A DNA stretch of 64,000 nt, from assembly GCA_947501025.1 (NCBI GenBank), contig CANMUM010000004.1, forward strand, positions 1 to 64,000. Reading direction: 5' to 3'. The stretch is from an uncultured Paracoccaceae bacterium (lineage in GTDB: Bacteria > Pseudomonadota > Alphaproteobacteria > Rhodobacterales > Rhodobacteraceae). The position numbers and the translations under genes were made by a program. The notes beneath the pieces are model-generated. The model was not told the origin of the DNA, ran no database searches, and saw only the letters and a list, made by a program, of their open reading frames with translations. Positions 35,453-44,797 of this stretch are shown in pieces (position 1 is the first letter of the stretch; each line of letters begins with the position of its first letter).

Positions 35453-36277
35453 TTAATTGTATAGACGCGGAACGCCCAATTGATCATGAATGTCATTCAC
35501 TTGATCTTGGCTCAAATTATAGGCTGTTGCGAGCTGGTGCAAATATTGCGCTTCGGCTTGGCTATCCAGTGTAATACCCAATACTGAAACCGTATAAACT
35601 TGGGCTTCTAGGCCGCGTGGTGTTTGCTCAACAAGTGCAGCAACATCAACAGGGCTTTGCATCGCAGCTTGCAGAAATTCCATTTCTTTAGCGTCAATCT
35701 CACCCATATCTTTTGTGAAGTTAGCGATCTCATCTTTATCAATCTCGCCATCAGATTTAGCAGCTTGAACCATCGCAACAAGCATCAAACCTGCAACCGC
35801 TTCTTGATCAGCTGTTGGCGCAATTTCTGGCTCACCTTTATTGGCAATAGCTTGGTTAAGCAAACCGCCAAAACCTTGATTATTTGACGCTGTATTTGAA
35901 GCCCCTGCCATGCTGGCAAGTCCGCCGAGCATACCAGCGATACCGCCCGCTCCAGCAGATGCACCACCGCCCATTTGTCCTGCAAGACCACCCAGAAGAC
36001 CATTGAGTCCGCTTGATTTTTGTTGTGTACTTCCAGCACCTGTGAGCTGTTCCAAAATACCGCCTAAACCGCCTTGGCCAGAACGACCATTTTGCCCCCC
36101 AGAAAGCAACCCACCAATCATATCCATGGGGCTACCACTGGATTGCGACGAATGTTGACCGCCAAATAGGCCATTTGAATTTGATCTTCCGCGTGTACTA
36201 CCACCCATTAATGATTGTGCGCCCTTTGCGACGGCTACACCTACAGCAACTTTTGCCAATGTCCCCATTAAACTCAT
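35453..36277 (-). CDS. DUF533/TerB-like protein with Gly-rich middle
   Basis: This 274-residue protein starts with a hydrophobic-leaning helix (MSLMGTLAKVAVGVAVAKGA). A low-complexity Gly/Ser/Gln-rich stretch follows to about residue 140, with repeated G-G-L-L/M-G-G units. The C-terminal helical domain reads 'AVAGLMLVAMVQAAKSDGEI-DKDEI', the DUF533 pattern related to TerB, with acidic residues for possible metal binding. Members are membrane-associated with unclear role. The start at 36277 is supported by GAGAGGAA six bases upstream. Confidence 0.85.
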   Translation of the reverse strand: MSLMGTLAKVAVGVAVAKGAQSLMGGSTRGRSNSNGLFGGQHSSQSSGSPMDMIGGLLSGGQNGRSGQGGLGGILEQLTGAGSTQQKSSGLNGLLGGLAGQMGGGASAGAGGIAGMLGGLASMAGASNTASNNQGFGGLLNQAIANKGEPEIAPTADQEAVAGLMLVAMVQAAKSDGEIDKDEIANFTKDMGEIDAKEMEFLQAAMQSPVDVAALVEQTPRGLEAQVYTVSVLGITLDSQAEAQYLHQLATAYNLSQDQVNDIHDQLGVPRLYN

Positions 36278-36386
36278 AAGAATTCCTCTCAAAAATATTG
36301 TGACGGGCTCCATGCCGCGCCTCTGTTACATATATGGGATGATTATGCCCAAATTGCAAAAAGAAACACAAAAATTTCGATCACAT

Positions 36387-36848
36387 TTATTTGCTATTTT
36401 TCTTTTCAATGGCCTTCAATTGGGTTTTTACAAAGAACGGAAATGAAAACCTAATCATCAATGCGACAATTAAATAGATCACAATACACAAGAAAAGCAT
36501 GATCAAAATAAACAAAGCATTCAAATTAACAAACATATTAAATGCCGAAGATCCAAACACGGCCCAAGCACCTAAAAATATCACCACAACGAACACAATA
36601 CTGATAATAAAAGCGTATAGCGACCACATCCATGCATATCTCCAAGATAGAGATGAACTTGGGGTTTCCTTCATATTCGCTGCGTATGTGTTTGCTGCCA
36701 TTGAGCATCCAACCATAACAGTAGCAAATGAGGCCCCTGAAGGAATATCTATTCCGAATGCAAATCCAAGTAGTAATGCCGCGGCTACAAGAAAAACAAT
36801 TCCTATAACATAGCCCTTGCAAAACGATTTTGAATAAATATCCATCAT
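36387..36848 (-). CDS. small membrane protein with four helices
   Basis: The 153-residue hydrophobic protein has four predicted helices (about 13-32, 35-55, 72-95, 105-135) and basic ends. The GASFATVMVG stretch in helix 2 recalls the ABZJ_00895-type family, but I hold that only loosely. Function is unknown. GGGAAG stands just before the paired ATG codons at 36848/36845. It is 45 bases downstream of mfd on the opposite reading side and independent of it in function as far as can be seen. Confidence 0.65.
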   Translation of the reverse strand: MMDIYSKSFCKGYVIGIVFLVAAALLLGFAFGIDIPSGASFATVMVGCSMAANTYAANMKETPSSSLSWRYAWMWSLYAFIISIVFVVVIFLGAWAVFGSSAFNMFVNLNALFILIMLFLCIVIYLIVALMIRFSFPFFVKTQLKAIEKKNSK

Positions 36849-36893
36849 ATCTTCCCTTTCATCTGCTCAATAAGAACTTCACTAAACTTAAAA

Positions 36894-39800
36894 TTAAGCC
36901 TTTGCAATCTTAGCCAAATCAGCCATCAAGCGCAAAGCTCCTGAGATTCTCATGCGATCACTCGACCAATCGCGCAACACAATAATCCGCGTATCTTTAA
37001 CCTTTGCTTGCCCGCGTTCACTGGCAATAAAATCAACCAAGCCCTTCGGATTCGCGAAATTATTGCGATGAAAACGTAGTGTTGCCCCACGCGGCCCTGC
37101 GTCAAGTTGTGATACACCCGCAACACGCGCAAAGGCTTTAATCCGCACAATTTGGAAGAGCGTATCAAGTTCCTTGGGCAATGGGCCAAAGCGATCAATA
37201 AGTTCTGCTGCAAAATCTTCAATTTCCGTTTTCTTGCGCAATCTGGCAAGACGGCGATAAAGCGATAGCCGCGTATCGAGATCGGTTACATAGTCTTCGG
37301 GGATCATCACCGCAACGCCCAATGAAATTTCTGGAGAAAACTCGCCACTATCATCATGTAAGCTCATATCTCCCGATTTGAGCTTCGCAATCGCATCTTT
37401 CAGCATGGATTGATAAAGCGCAAAACCAACTTCACGAATTTGTCCCGATTGCTCCTCACCAAGCAGATTTCCTGCTCCACGCATATCAAGATCATGAGAT
37501 GCAAGCGAAAAACCCGAGCCAAGCTCATCAAGAGCCGCCAGAACCCGCAAACGCTTTTCCGCAACTGGGTTGAGAACCGCGCTCGCTTTGGTTGTCAGAT
37601 AGGCAAAGGCGCGAAGCTTGGCACGCCCGACACGCCCACGGATTTGATAAAGCTGTGCAAGGCCAAACATATCGGCACGATGAACAATCAGCGTATTCGC
37701 CGTTGGAATATCAAGTCCACTTTCAACAATTGTAGTCGCCAAAAGAATATCGGCTTTTCCATCGTAAAAATCATTCACACGCTGATCAAGCTCACCTGCT
37801 GCAAGCTGACCATGAGCAACGATCACACGCATTTCAGGGCAGGTTTCGGCAAGGAAATCTTCAATTTCGGGCAGATCCGAGACACGTGGCACAACGTAAA
37901 AGCTTTGCCCACCACGCTGTTGTTCGCGCATCAAAGCATCCCGTATCATCTGTTTATCAAATGGGGCAACATAGGTCCTCACAGCCAAGCGGTCCACAGG
38001 TGCGGTTGCGATCAATGAAAGCTCACGAACCCCTGAAAGCGCGAGTTGGAGGGTGCGCGGGATCGGTGTTGCCGAAAGCGTAAGTACATGAACATCCGAG
38101 CGTAACTCCTTGATTTTCTCTTTATGTTTAACGCCAAAATGTTGCTCCTCATCAATAATGAGCAGCCCCAAATCTTTAAAGCTGATATCTTTAGACAAGA
38201 GCGCATGAGTGCCGATCATAATATCGATCTGACCTTTTTCGAGTGCGTCTTTGCGCAATTTGGATTCTGCTGTTCCGACAAATCGCGAAAGATGCGAGAC
38301 ATGCAAACCAGAACCTGCAAAGCGTTCTTTAAAATTGCGCGCATGTTGGCGAGCTAGCAAAGTTGTTGGTGCAATAACCGCAACTTGAAAACCCGACATG
38401 GCCGCAACAAAAGCCGCACGCAGCGCAACTTCCGTTTTGCCAAAGCCCACATCCCCACAGATCAAACGATCCATTGGCTTGCCCGAAGCCAGATCCGCAA
38501 TTGTCTCCTCGATCGCCATGAGCTGATCATCGGTTTCTTCAAATGGAAACTTTGCCGCAAAACCTTCATATTCGCGGTCATCAATTTGCATGATCGGCGC
38601 TTTGCGCAAATTACGTTCGGCTGCAAGCTTGATCAAGCCACCCGCAATCGCCAAAAGATCGCGTTTTGTGCGCGCTTTGCGTTCTTGCCATGCGCTTGCG
38701 CCAAGCTTATCGGGATGCGCAGCTTCTTCACCGAATGGAGACAGCACATCAATATTTTCTACGGGCACAAAAAGACGATCCCCGCCCTGATATTCAAGCA
38801 CCAAGCATTCATGCGGCGCACCTGCAGCAGCCACATTTTGCATCCCCGTGAAGCGGCCAATGCCATGTTCTCGATGCACAACAAAATCACCGAGCGACAA
38901 AGACGCCGCCTCAGCCAACACATTTTCGGCTGATTTGCGCGATTTGCGCTTGCGCCCCAAACGCGCACCAAGCACATCGGCTTCCGACAACAACTCGAAA
39001 TCTTTTTGCGCAAATCCAGCTTCGACAGGCAACATTGTCAGCGCGATCTTATGATTGCCGAGTTCATCAAAGCTTTCAATATCTGGAATAGCCTCAAAAT
39101 CATATTCAGCCAAAAGCGATTTCATGCGCGCCACCGCCCCCGAACTCGCACATGTTATCACGACTTTGGATTGACTGGATCTCAGGTGATCCGCAAACAC
39201 CTCAAACACATTCGTGTTCTCACTATTGCGCTCAACCGAAAAATCTCGCGACACATAATAACCCGCATCAATCGCGTTGAAACCCGTTGGAATGGGGCCA
39301 TAATTCCCCAGATAAAACTTGCGCCCATCAAGACCTTTAAAAAGATCATTGCTTTCATAATATAATGCATCTGGTGTCAGGACATGGCGAGATTTATCCG
39401 ATGCAAAACTCTCAAAATGGGCATCAAGCTCATCAAATCTCTGTGTAATTTTTTCATCAATCCCAGCTCGCGCAAAAAGCTTCGTATCTTTTGGCAGATA
39501 GTCAAAAAAGCAAGTCAGCTCTGGGTAAAATAGGGGCAAATAATGCTCGACGCCCTGTGGTCGGATGCCATTTGTTACAGCTTCATAAAACGGATCATCT
39601 CGCGCAGGCACCCCCACAAGAGCGCGATAGCCATCTCGAAATGCGCTAATGCGCTCTTCTGATAAGATCAACTCACCAGAGGGTGCCAAATCCATCCCAG
39701 CCACACGATCACCGCTACGCTGGTTTTCGGGATCAAAAAATCGAATATTATCAATCACATCACCAAAAAGATCGATCCTTATCGGGAGCTCTTGGCCTGC

Positions 39801-40289
39801 TGGAAACAAATCAATAATACCACCACGAACTGCATATTCTGCCGCACCGCGCACAGTGGGCACAAGCGCATAGCCAGCCATTTGTGCAAAATTATGAAGG
39901 GCATTCAAATCAAAAATCTGCCCTGTTTTTATCGAGAGGCTCGCACTTGCCATAACAGATATCGGTGGCAATTTTTGCATAATGGCATTTTGCGTTGTCA
40001 GCACAATATCGCCCTGACCATTTGCAAGCGCTGCGAGTGTCGCTGCGCGCTCAGCCGCGATCGTTGGATGTGGGGATAGGCGATCATAGGGTCTGCAATC
40101 CCATGCCGAAAACACAAGCGCGGTTCGTTTCGGTGCAAAAAACGCAATCAGCGCGCTCATCTGTGCCAAATCTCGATCATTCTCAGCAATCAGACAAATT
40201 GGCCCGCCTTGTTTGAGAGCAAATTCAACCAATGCACCCGAAGGCACATTGCCGATCTTAATAAATTCGTGAGAATGTGTTTTTTCCAT
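36894..40289 (-). CDS. mfd: transcription-repair coupling factor
   Basis: Mfd is a cytosolic ATP-dependent DNA translocase that removes stalled RNA polymerase from lesions and recruits UvrA. The 1131-residue protein has the UvrB-homology N-terminal part, an RNA-polymerase-interaction domain ('LGDFVVHREHGIGRFTGMQN', near 470), Walker A CGDVGFGKTE near 610 and the DEEQ box IDEEQHFG near 713. The 'QLYQIRGRVGRA' motif and a TRCF C-terminal domain complete it. Length fits the family. It is divergent from the gene at 40373. Confidence 0.97.
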   Translation of the reverse strand: MEKTHSHEFIKIGNVPSGALVEFALKQGGPICLIAENDRDLAQMSALIAFFAPKRTALVFSAWDCRPYDRLSPHPTIAAERAATLAALANGQGDIVLTTQNAIMQKLPPISVMASASLSIKTGQIFDLNALHNFAQMAGYALVPTVRGAAEYAVRGGIIDLFPAGQELPIRIDLFGDVIDNIRFFDPENQRSGDRVAGMDLAPSGELILSEERISAFRDGYRALVGVPARDDPFYEAVTNGIRPQGVEHYLPLFYPELTCFFDYLPKDTKLFARAGIDEKITQRFDELDAHFESFASDKSRHVLTPDALYYESNDLFKGLDGRKFYLGNYGPIPTGFNAIDAGYYVSRDFSVERNSENTNVFEVFADHLRSSQSKVVITCASSGAVARMKSLLAEYDFEAIPDIESFDELGNHKIALTMLPVEAGFAQKDFELLSEADVLGARLGRKRKSRKSAENVLAEAASLSLGDFVVHREHGIGRFTGMQNVAAAGAPHECLVLEYQGGDRLFVPVENIDVLSPFGEEAAHPDKLGASAWQERKARTKRDLLAIAGGLIKLAAERNLRKAPIMQIDDREYEGFAAKFPFEETDDQLMAIEETIADLASGKPMDRLICGDVGFGKTEVALRAAFVAAMSGFQVAVIAPTTLLARQHARNFKERFAGSGLHVSHLSRFVGTAESKLRKDALEKGQIDIMIGTHALLSKDISFKDLGLLIIDEEQHFGVKHKEKIKELRSDVHVLTLSATPIPRTLQLALSGVRELSLIATAPVDRLAVRTYVAPFDKQMIRDALMREQQRGGQSFYVVPRVSDLPEIEDFLAETCPEMRVIVAHGQLAAGELDQRVNDFYDGKADILLATTIVESGLDIPTANTLIVHRADMFGLAQLYQIRGRVGRAKLRAFAYLTTKASAVLNPVAEKRLRVLAALDELGSGFSLASHDLDMRGAGNLLGEEQSGQIREVGFALYQSMLKDAIAKLKSGDMSLHDDSGEFSPEISLGVAVMIPEDYVTDLDTRLSLYRRLARLRKKTEIEDFAAELIDRFGPLPKELDTLFQIVRIKAFARVAGVSQLDAGPRGATLRFHRNNFANPKGLVDFIASERGQAKVKDTRIIVLRDWSSDRMRISGALRLMADLAKIAKA

Positions 40290-40372
40290 TGGATTGCTTT
40301 ACATTGGCGCTATACTGCTCACAAGAGTATAGCCATGAATTTGATAACAAAAATGAAATAAAGAGGTTTAAA

Positions 40373-41308
40373 ATGAGCTTTGCGAAACGTTTACTATTAC
40401 TAGCAGTTATTTCATTCCTACTTATGCTGGTCTATCTTTTTGCTTTCAAAAAACCCGCTGAATCGGCGGTTAATAACGAGTTGGCTCGGATTGCTAAAGA
40501 ACTTGAAAGACGTGGTGACGGATCAAGCCTGCTCTATGGGACACCCGATGTTGACGGCAAATCTGTGAATCTGACTAACGTGCAATATGTCGATGGCAAA
40601 GATGAAACGCGCTATGATATTGGCGAGGTTAACGCCGAAATTGACCTATCGGGCTTATATAACGGTATGGCGCGCAATATTACGATTACCCCAAAATCAG
40701 GTGATGCCTATACAATTGCTTCCGCAGAAATTTCAGGCTTCAATGACAAGGCTGAACAATACGAATTCGAAGATTTAACCTTAAGCGCGATAAATCTAGC
40801 AGGTCAGCTGACGAAAAATAAAAGCGCCAATATGCAAATCGGCACGGTAAATATAAAAAATGTCCAAGCCCAAAAAATCGGTCAAATCGCTTTGCAGAAC
40901 ATCACTATGGGCAATATTGAGACGCCTGCAGCTTTCAATCTTGAAAAACTAGAACTCAAAGATGTCGATTATTCAGAGCTTCTCAATACAGTAGATAATT
41001 TGCGCAAAGGATATTTACCAATTCATTTGTTCCCGCTTGCGAATATGGAAGATATCGACATTAGCGGCCTCAATATATTGCTGGGTGATGAGAGCAAAGC
41101 CGGCAATGACGGTGTACTTGATGAGGCCGATCTATTTGAATTATTTATGAAAAATGCGCCGCAAGAATTGCAAGACCTTGTCGGCACGACTGATGGCAGT
41201 GAGATTGTAGAACAACTTGAAGAACTACAAAACTTACCGCCCGAAGATCAGGCAATCAAAGGGCTTGAATTGTTGCTTGAGGGCCTCAAAAGAAATAAAT
41301 CAGAATAG
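40373..41308 (+). CDS. exported or membrane-anchored protein of unknown function
   Basis: The 311-residue protein has an N-terminal hydrophobic helix (about residues 5-25, 'LLLLAVISFLLMLVYLFAF') followed by a soluble, strand-rich acidic domain with alternating 'NITITPKSGDAYTI', 'VNIKNVQAQ', 'LELKDVDYSEL' units. It resembles AsmA/DUF2125-like periplasmic beta-solenoid proteins only in style, and I assign no family. The ATG at 40373 has AGAGG six bases upstream. It precedes xthA by 44 bases. Confidence 0.6.
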   Translation: MSFAKRLLLLAVISFLLMLVYLFAFKKPAESAVNNELARIAKELERRGDGSSLLYGTPDVDGKSVNLTNVQYVDGKDETRYDIGEVNAEIDLSGLYNGMARNITITPKSGDAYTIASAEISGFNDKAEQYEFEDLTLSAINLAGQLTKNKSANMQIGTVNIKNVQAQKIGQIALQNITMGNIETPAAFNLEKLELKDVDYSELLNTVDNLRKGYLPIHLFPLANMEDIDISGLNILLGDESKAGNDGVLDEADLFELFMKNAPQELQDLVGTTDGSEIVEQLEELQNLPPEDQAIKGLELLLEGLKRNKSE

Positions 41309-41352
41309 AATTGCTTCTGGCCAATTCGATCATGGCGCGTTAATGTCGCGTC

Positions 41353-42144
41353 ATGAAAATATCAAGCTATAATATAAACGGCATCAAAGCGCGCATCGAA
41401 ACGGTTCTTGCATTTTGTAAGGAAAGCGCACCAGATATAGCCATTTTACAAGAGATCAAAACGATCGACGAAAACTTTCCACGCGAGCTTTTTGAAGATC
41501 TTGGCTATAATGTTGTGACGCATGGTCAAAAATCGTTCAATGGCGTTGCCATCTTTTCGAAATTTCCGCTTGATGATGTGCGCATTGGCTTGCCTGGTGA
41601 TCCAAGTGACGAACAAGCGCGATATGTAGAAGTTGATGTTCAAGGCATAACAATTTGCGGACTTTATCTGCCCAATGGCAATCCTGTAGACACTGAGAAA
41701 TTTCCATATAAACTCGCTTGGATGGATCGCTTGATCGCACGCGCCGAAGAGTTATTGGAGCAAGAAACCCCATTTGTGATGACTGGCGATTTCAACATTA
41801 TCCCAACACCTGAAGACTGTTATGATGCAAAGGCTTGGGAGGGCGATGCACTTTATCACCCTGAAAGCCTTGCCCGTTTTCGTATGCTGATCAATATGGG
41901 TTTGCGCGATGCATTTCGCCTCATTGACCCCTCCCCGATGCGCTACACATTTTGGGATTTTCAAGCAGGTGCTTGGAACAAGAACAATGGCATTCGAATC
42001 GACCATTTCATGCTATCACCAGAGCTAACAGATCGCCTTGAGAATGTTGAAATTGAGCGTCATTGGCGCGGCCGTGAAAAACCATCAGACCACGTGCCCA
42101 TTTCCATGACCTTACGTGATATCTCTGATGATTTGATCGAATAA
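41353..42144 (+). CDS. xthA: exodeoxyribonuclease III
   Basis: XthA is the AP endonuclease and 3' repair exonuclease of base excision repair. The 263-residue protein has the metal-binding Glu34 in 'ILQEIKT', the 'TGDFNIIPTPED' motif near residue 145 and the closing 'RIDHFMLSPEL' and 'SDHVPI' motifs of the exonuclease-endonuclease-phosphatase fold. Length equals the E. coli enzyme. It is convergent with dksA, 13 bases apart. Confidence 0.96.
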   Translation: MKISSYNINGIKARIETVLAFCKESAPDIAILQEIKTIDENFPRELFEDLGYNVVTHGQKSFNGVAIFSKFPLDDVRIGLPGDPSDEQARYVEVDVQGITICGLYLPNGNPVDTEKFPYKLAWMDRLIARAEELLEQETPFVMTGDFNIIPTPEDCYDAKAWEGDALYHPESLARFRMLINMGLRDAFRLIDPSPMRYTFWDFQAGAWNKNNGIRIDHFMLSPELTDRLENVEIERHWRGREKPSDHVPISMTLRDISDDLIE

Positions 42145-42157
42145 TTGGCTAAAACGA

Positions 42158-42580
42158 TCAGTCTTTATGCGTTTTTTCTTTGCGTTCATGCTGTTCTTGC
42201 GCGGCAAGTGACATTGTCGCGATAGGGCGCGCTTCAAGACGCTTTAATGAAATTGGGTCACCCGTCACTTCACAATAACCATATTCACCCTCGTCAATAC
42301 GGCGCATCGCTGCATCAATCTTGTTGATCAATTTGCGCATACGATCGCGTGTCCGAAGCTCAATAGCACGGTCAGTTTCTTCTGATGCACGATCGGTCAC
42401 ATCTGGACGCTGTAAAGAAGAGTTTTGCATCTCTTCAATCGTACGGTTCGTGTCTTCGAGCAGGTCTTTTTTCCAGTCGATTAATTTCTTACGGAAATAT
42501 TCCAACTGGTTTGCATTCATGAACTCCTCGCCATCACTTGGCACATAACCTTCTGGCAAAATGATTTGATCCATATCCAC
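42158..42580 (-). CDS. dksA: RNA polymerase-binding factor DksA, zinc-finger-degenerate type
   Basis: DksA binds the RNA polymerase secondary channel and works with ppGpp in the stringent response. The 140-residue protein keeps the coiled-coil tip acids (DVTDRAS near 60-66). Of the four zinc ligands only Cys103 remains. The others are replaced by Thr106, Ser124 and Ala127. Single-cysteine DksA forms are known in Alphaproteobacteria. A zinc-independent fold is inferred. Confidence 0.93.
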   Translation of the reverse strand: MDMDQIILPEGYVPSDGEEFMNANQLEYFRKKLIDWKKDLLEDTNRTIEEMQNSSLQRPDVTDRASEETDRAIELRTRDRMRKLINKIDAAMRRIDEGEYGYCEVTGDPISLKRLEARPIATMSLAAQEQHERKEKTHKD

Positions 42581-42707
42581 TATCTTCTCCCTTTAGAAAC
42601 CGCCACCTTTACGATCACTGTCGGCTAATTATCGCTTTTTGGACAGATTGTCACCCCTATATTTTTATAGCTTGTCAAAAAGGTGATAAGAGATTAGTTC
42701 AAATGCT

Positions 42708-42872
42708 ATGATAGCTTTAATTCTTACAATTCTGGGTGCCGTTTATGGCGCTTATCGCGCCAAAAGATTAGGCGGCAAATTTGCAGACCAGATTCAATTT
42801 GCGGCAGGTTTCGGACTTGCGGGATTCACCTGTGGAACGATCATTGGCTTATTGACCTATCATCTTGTCTGA
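42708..42872 (+). CDS. small membrane protein, 54 residues
   Basis: The frame starts at ATG 42708 and ends at TGA 42870-42872. It encodes two hydrophobic stretches with a basic hinge (beginning MIALILTILGAVYGAYRAKR and ending LLTYHLV). The compact helix-R/K-helix pattern is like small membrane proteins found beside similar genes in Rhodobacterales. Its end overlaps the 3' end of the PIN gene by 24 bases. No strong ribosome-binding site is visible, so expression is uncertain. Confidence 0.5.
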   Translation: MIALILTILGAVYGAYRAKRLGGKFADQIQFAAGFGLAGFTCGTIIGLLTYHLV

Positions 42873-43361
42873 TAAGCGCTTGGCAAGTTTATAAAGCTTT
42901 GCATTCTTCAGCGTATTCTTTGATACACCATCAACCGCAACAACGATGCTTTCAATAACATCGCCATGCTCTGCCCATAGCTCACTGATCAACTGATCAG
43001 GAGAAAGCGCACGAATATCATGCTCAACAAGCGCCGCGCGCGGGAAATCGCGCAAATTTTCTGTCAACAACATATCTGCCTTTGAAGCCATTGCCCCTGC
43101 AAGCACATGACGATCATCCTCATCTGGCAACCAAATCCCAATCGGTGTCTCAACATCAACAGGCTCGGCAAGAAGCCGCAATGATACAAATGTCGCGGCT
43201 ATGTCTTGAGCCATATCCTTGCGCTTGGCGACATGCATAGCTTCAGCCTCAATCGATTTTGAATATGTGATCTCAATGAGTTTAGCACGTGCAAGTTCAA
43301 TAATAATCTCACGCGGCAAACGCGAGAGAATGACGCAGCTATCTAAAAATACGCGCATCAA
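42849..43361 (-). CDS. PIN domain protein
   Basis: The 170-residue protein opens with the PIN nuclease signature 'MRVFLDSCVILSRL'. An acidic 'PDEDDRHVLAGAMASKADM' (the second metal-site cluster) and 'LLTENLRDFP' follow. These fit a metal-dependent RNase. No antitoxin gene precedes it, so a toxin-antitoxin role is not supported. Its start overlaps the stop of an RlmI-like methyltransferase gene as ATGA, so a role in rRNA or tRNA processing is more likely, by inference. Confidence 0.88.
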   Translation of the reverse strand: MMRVFLDSCVILSRLPREIIIELARAKLIEITYSKSIEAEAMHVAKRKDMAQDIAATFVSLRLLAEPVDVETPIGIWLPDEDDRHVLAGAMASKADMLLTENLRDFPRAALVEHDIRALSPDQLISELWAEHGDVIESIVVAVDGVSKNTLKNAKLYKLAKRLSDKMIGQ

Positions 43362-44536
43362 TTAAGCCTGAAAAATATCGACTTCAAATATCCGCTTTCA
43401 ATAAGATATGGATGTGTTGGATGATCTGCACCTGCAGCCCCACGATGCAATATCTGCCCAACGCGACCTGCGCGACCAATCCCCCGAATAGATGATGCCG
43501 CAAATTTTTCGGCCGTTGCCGCATGCGAACATGAGCAAAGTCCAAGATATCCACCAGGCGCGACAAGTTTGGCCGCCATTAATGCAACCCGCTCATAGGC
43601 ACGAAGACCAGCCTCGACTGCTTTTTTATTGGGAGCGAAGGCTGGAGGATCACAAATAACTGTTTCAAATGTCACGCCCTCTTCTATCAATATATTCATT
43701 TGATCAAAAGCATCGCCCTTGCGCGCTTCAAATAAATCAGCCTTTCCCATCGCCTTAGCGCCTTGGGCTGCAAGATCTAGCGCGGGTTGTGAACCATCAA
43801 TGGCCATCATTCGCGTTGCGCCGCCTGCAAGTGCCGCAAGCCCGAAGCCACCGACATGCGAAAACACATCCAGCACTGCACCACCTTTTGCAAGCCTTGC
43901 CGCAAATGCATGATTATCACGTTGATCATAAAAAATACCCGTTTTTTGACCGCCAAGCAAATCCGCAATATATATCGCGCCATTCATCTCAACTTCGACC
44001 TGCTTCGGCAAGGTTCCCTTGAGGGTTTTAGAAACATCATCAAGCCCTTCAATCTTGCGAACGCGGCCTTGCGCATTGAGATGCACATTTTCAATACCAA
44101 GATCCACAAGCACATCTGCAATCATATCAGCATGATTATTCGCCCAACTTGCATTTGGCTGAATAACAGCGCACTCACCAAAGCGATCAATGATCAATCC
44201 GGGCAGCCCATCACCCTCAGCATGCGCCAAACGATAAAATGGCGTGTCATAAATCTTGCTGCGCATGGCCATTGCCGACGTGATCTTTTCTTTGATCCAA
44301 TCATCATCAATCTCAAGACCTTCTGTTTTGTGAAGAACGCGGAAAGCAATTTTGGAATTGCTATTAAATGTGCCTGTTGCTGTATAATTTCCAAAGGTAT
44401 CATGCAGCTCAACAAAGCTTCCTGACTCAATCGCACGCGTACGGCGATCCATAACGAGTTGATCATTGAACACCCATGGAGCGCCAAAGCGCACTGCGCG
44501 AGAATCTGCATTTGGGCGGAGTTTGATAATCTTCAT
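43358..44536 (-). CDS. class I SAM-dependent rRNA methyltransferase (RlmI-like)
   Basis: The 392-residue enzyme has an N-terminal PUA-like RNA-binding region (about 1-75) and a Rossmann methyltransferase domain with the SAM motif 'VLDVFSHVGGFGLAALAGG' (near 225). The catalytic motif CDPPAFAP (near 290) and the cysteine-containing 'LCSCSHAATAEKF' of 5-methylcytosine rRNA enzymes follow. It probably methylates 23S rRNA at a position such as C1962. It is coupled to the PIN gene (four-base overlap). Confidence 0.92.
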   Translation of the reverse strand: MKIIKLRPNADSRAVRFGAPWVFNDQLVMDRRTRAIESGSFVELHDTFGNYTATGTFNSNSKIAFRVLHKTEGLEIDDDWIKEKITSAMAMRSKIYDTPFYRLAHAEGDGLPGLIIDRFGECAVIQPNASWANNHADMIADVLVDLGIENVHLNAQGRVRKIEGLDDVSKTLKGTLPKQVEVEMNGAIYIADLLGGQKTGIFYDQRDNHAFAARLAKGGAVLDVFSHVGGFGLAALAGGATRMMAIDGSQPALDLAAQGAKAMGKADLFEARKGDAFDQMNILIEEGVTFETVICDPPAFAPNKKAVEAGLRAYERVALMAAKLVAPGGYLGLCSCSHAATAEKFAASSIRGIGRAGRVGQILHRGAAGADHPTHPYLIESGYLKSIFFRLN

Positions 44537-44797
44537 TTGCGAATCCTTATTCGGTTGGTGCCTTCATAAAGAAGGTGAAGCCCAAACACCATAAAAACCT
44601 GCGGACAAAAAAAGGGCTGCATAGAGCAGCCCAAGTCTAGGGAGGAAAACAGATCAACGCATAATCGCAATGCGCGATCAACATTAAACTTAAGCCTATT
44701 TTATTAATATTTCGTTCCCAATCAACACTTATATTGCAAATATGTAACATCTTTTGTGTATTGCGATAAAATCGCAACATATTGTTAATAGAATGGC

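Noticed and set aside
42849-43361. PIN gene as a VapC-type toxin
   Set aside because: There is no small antitoxin gene before it, and it overlaps a methyltransferase gene instead.
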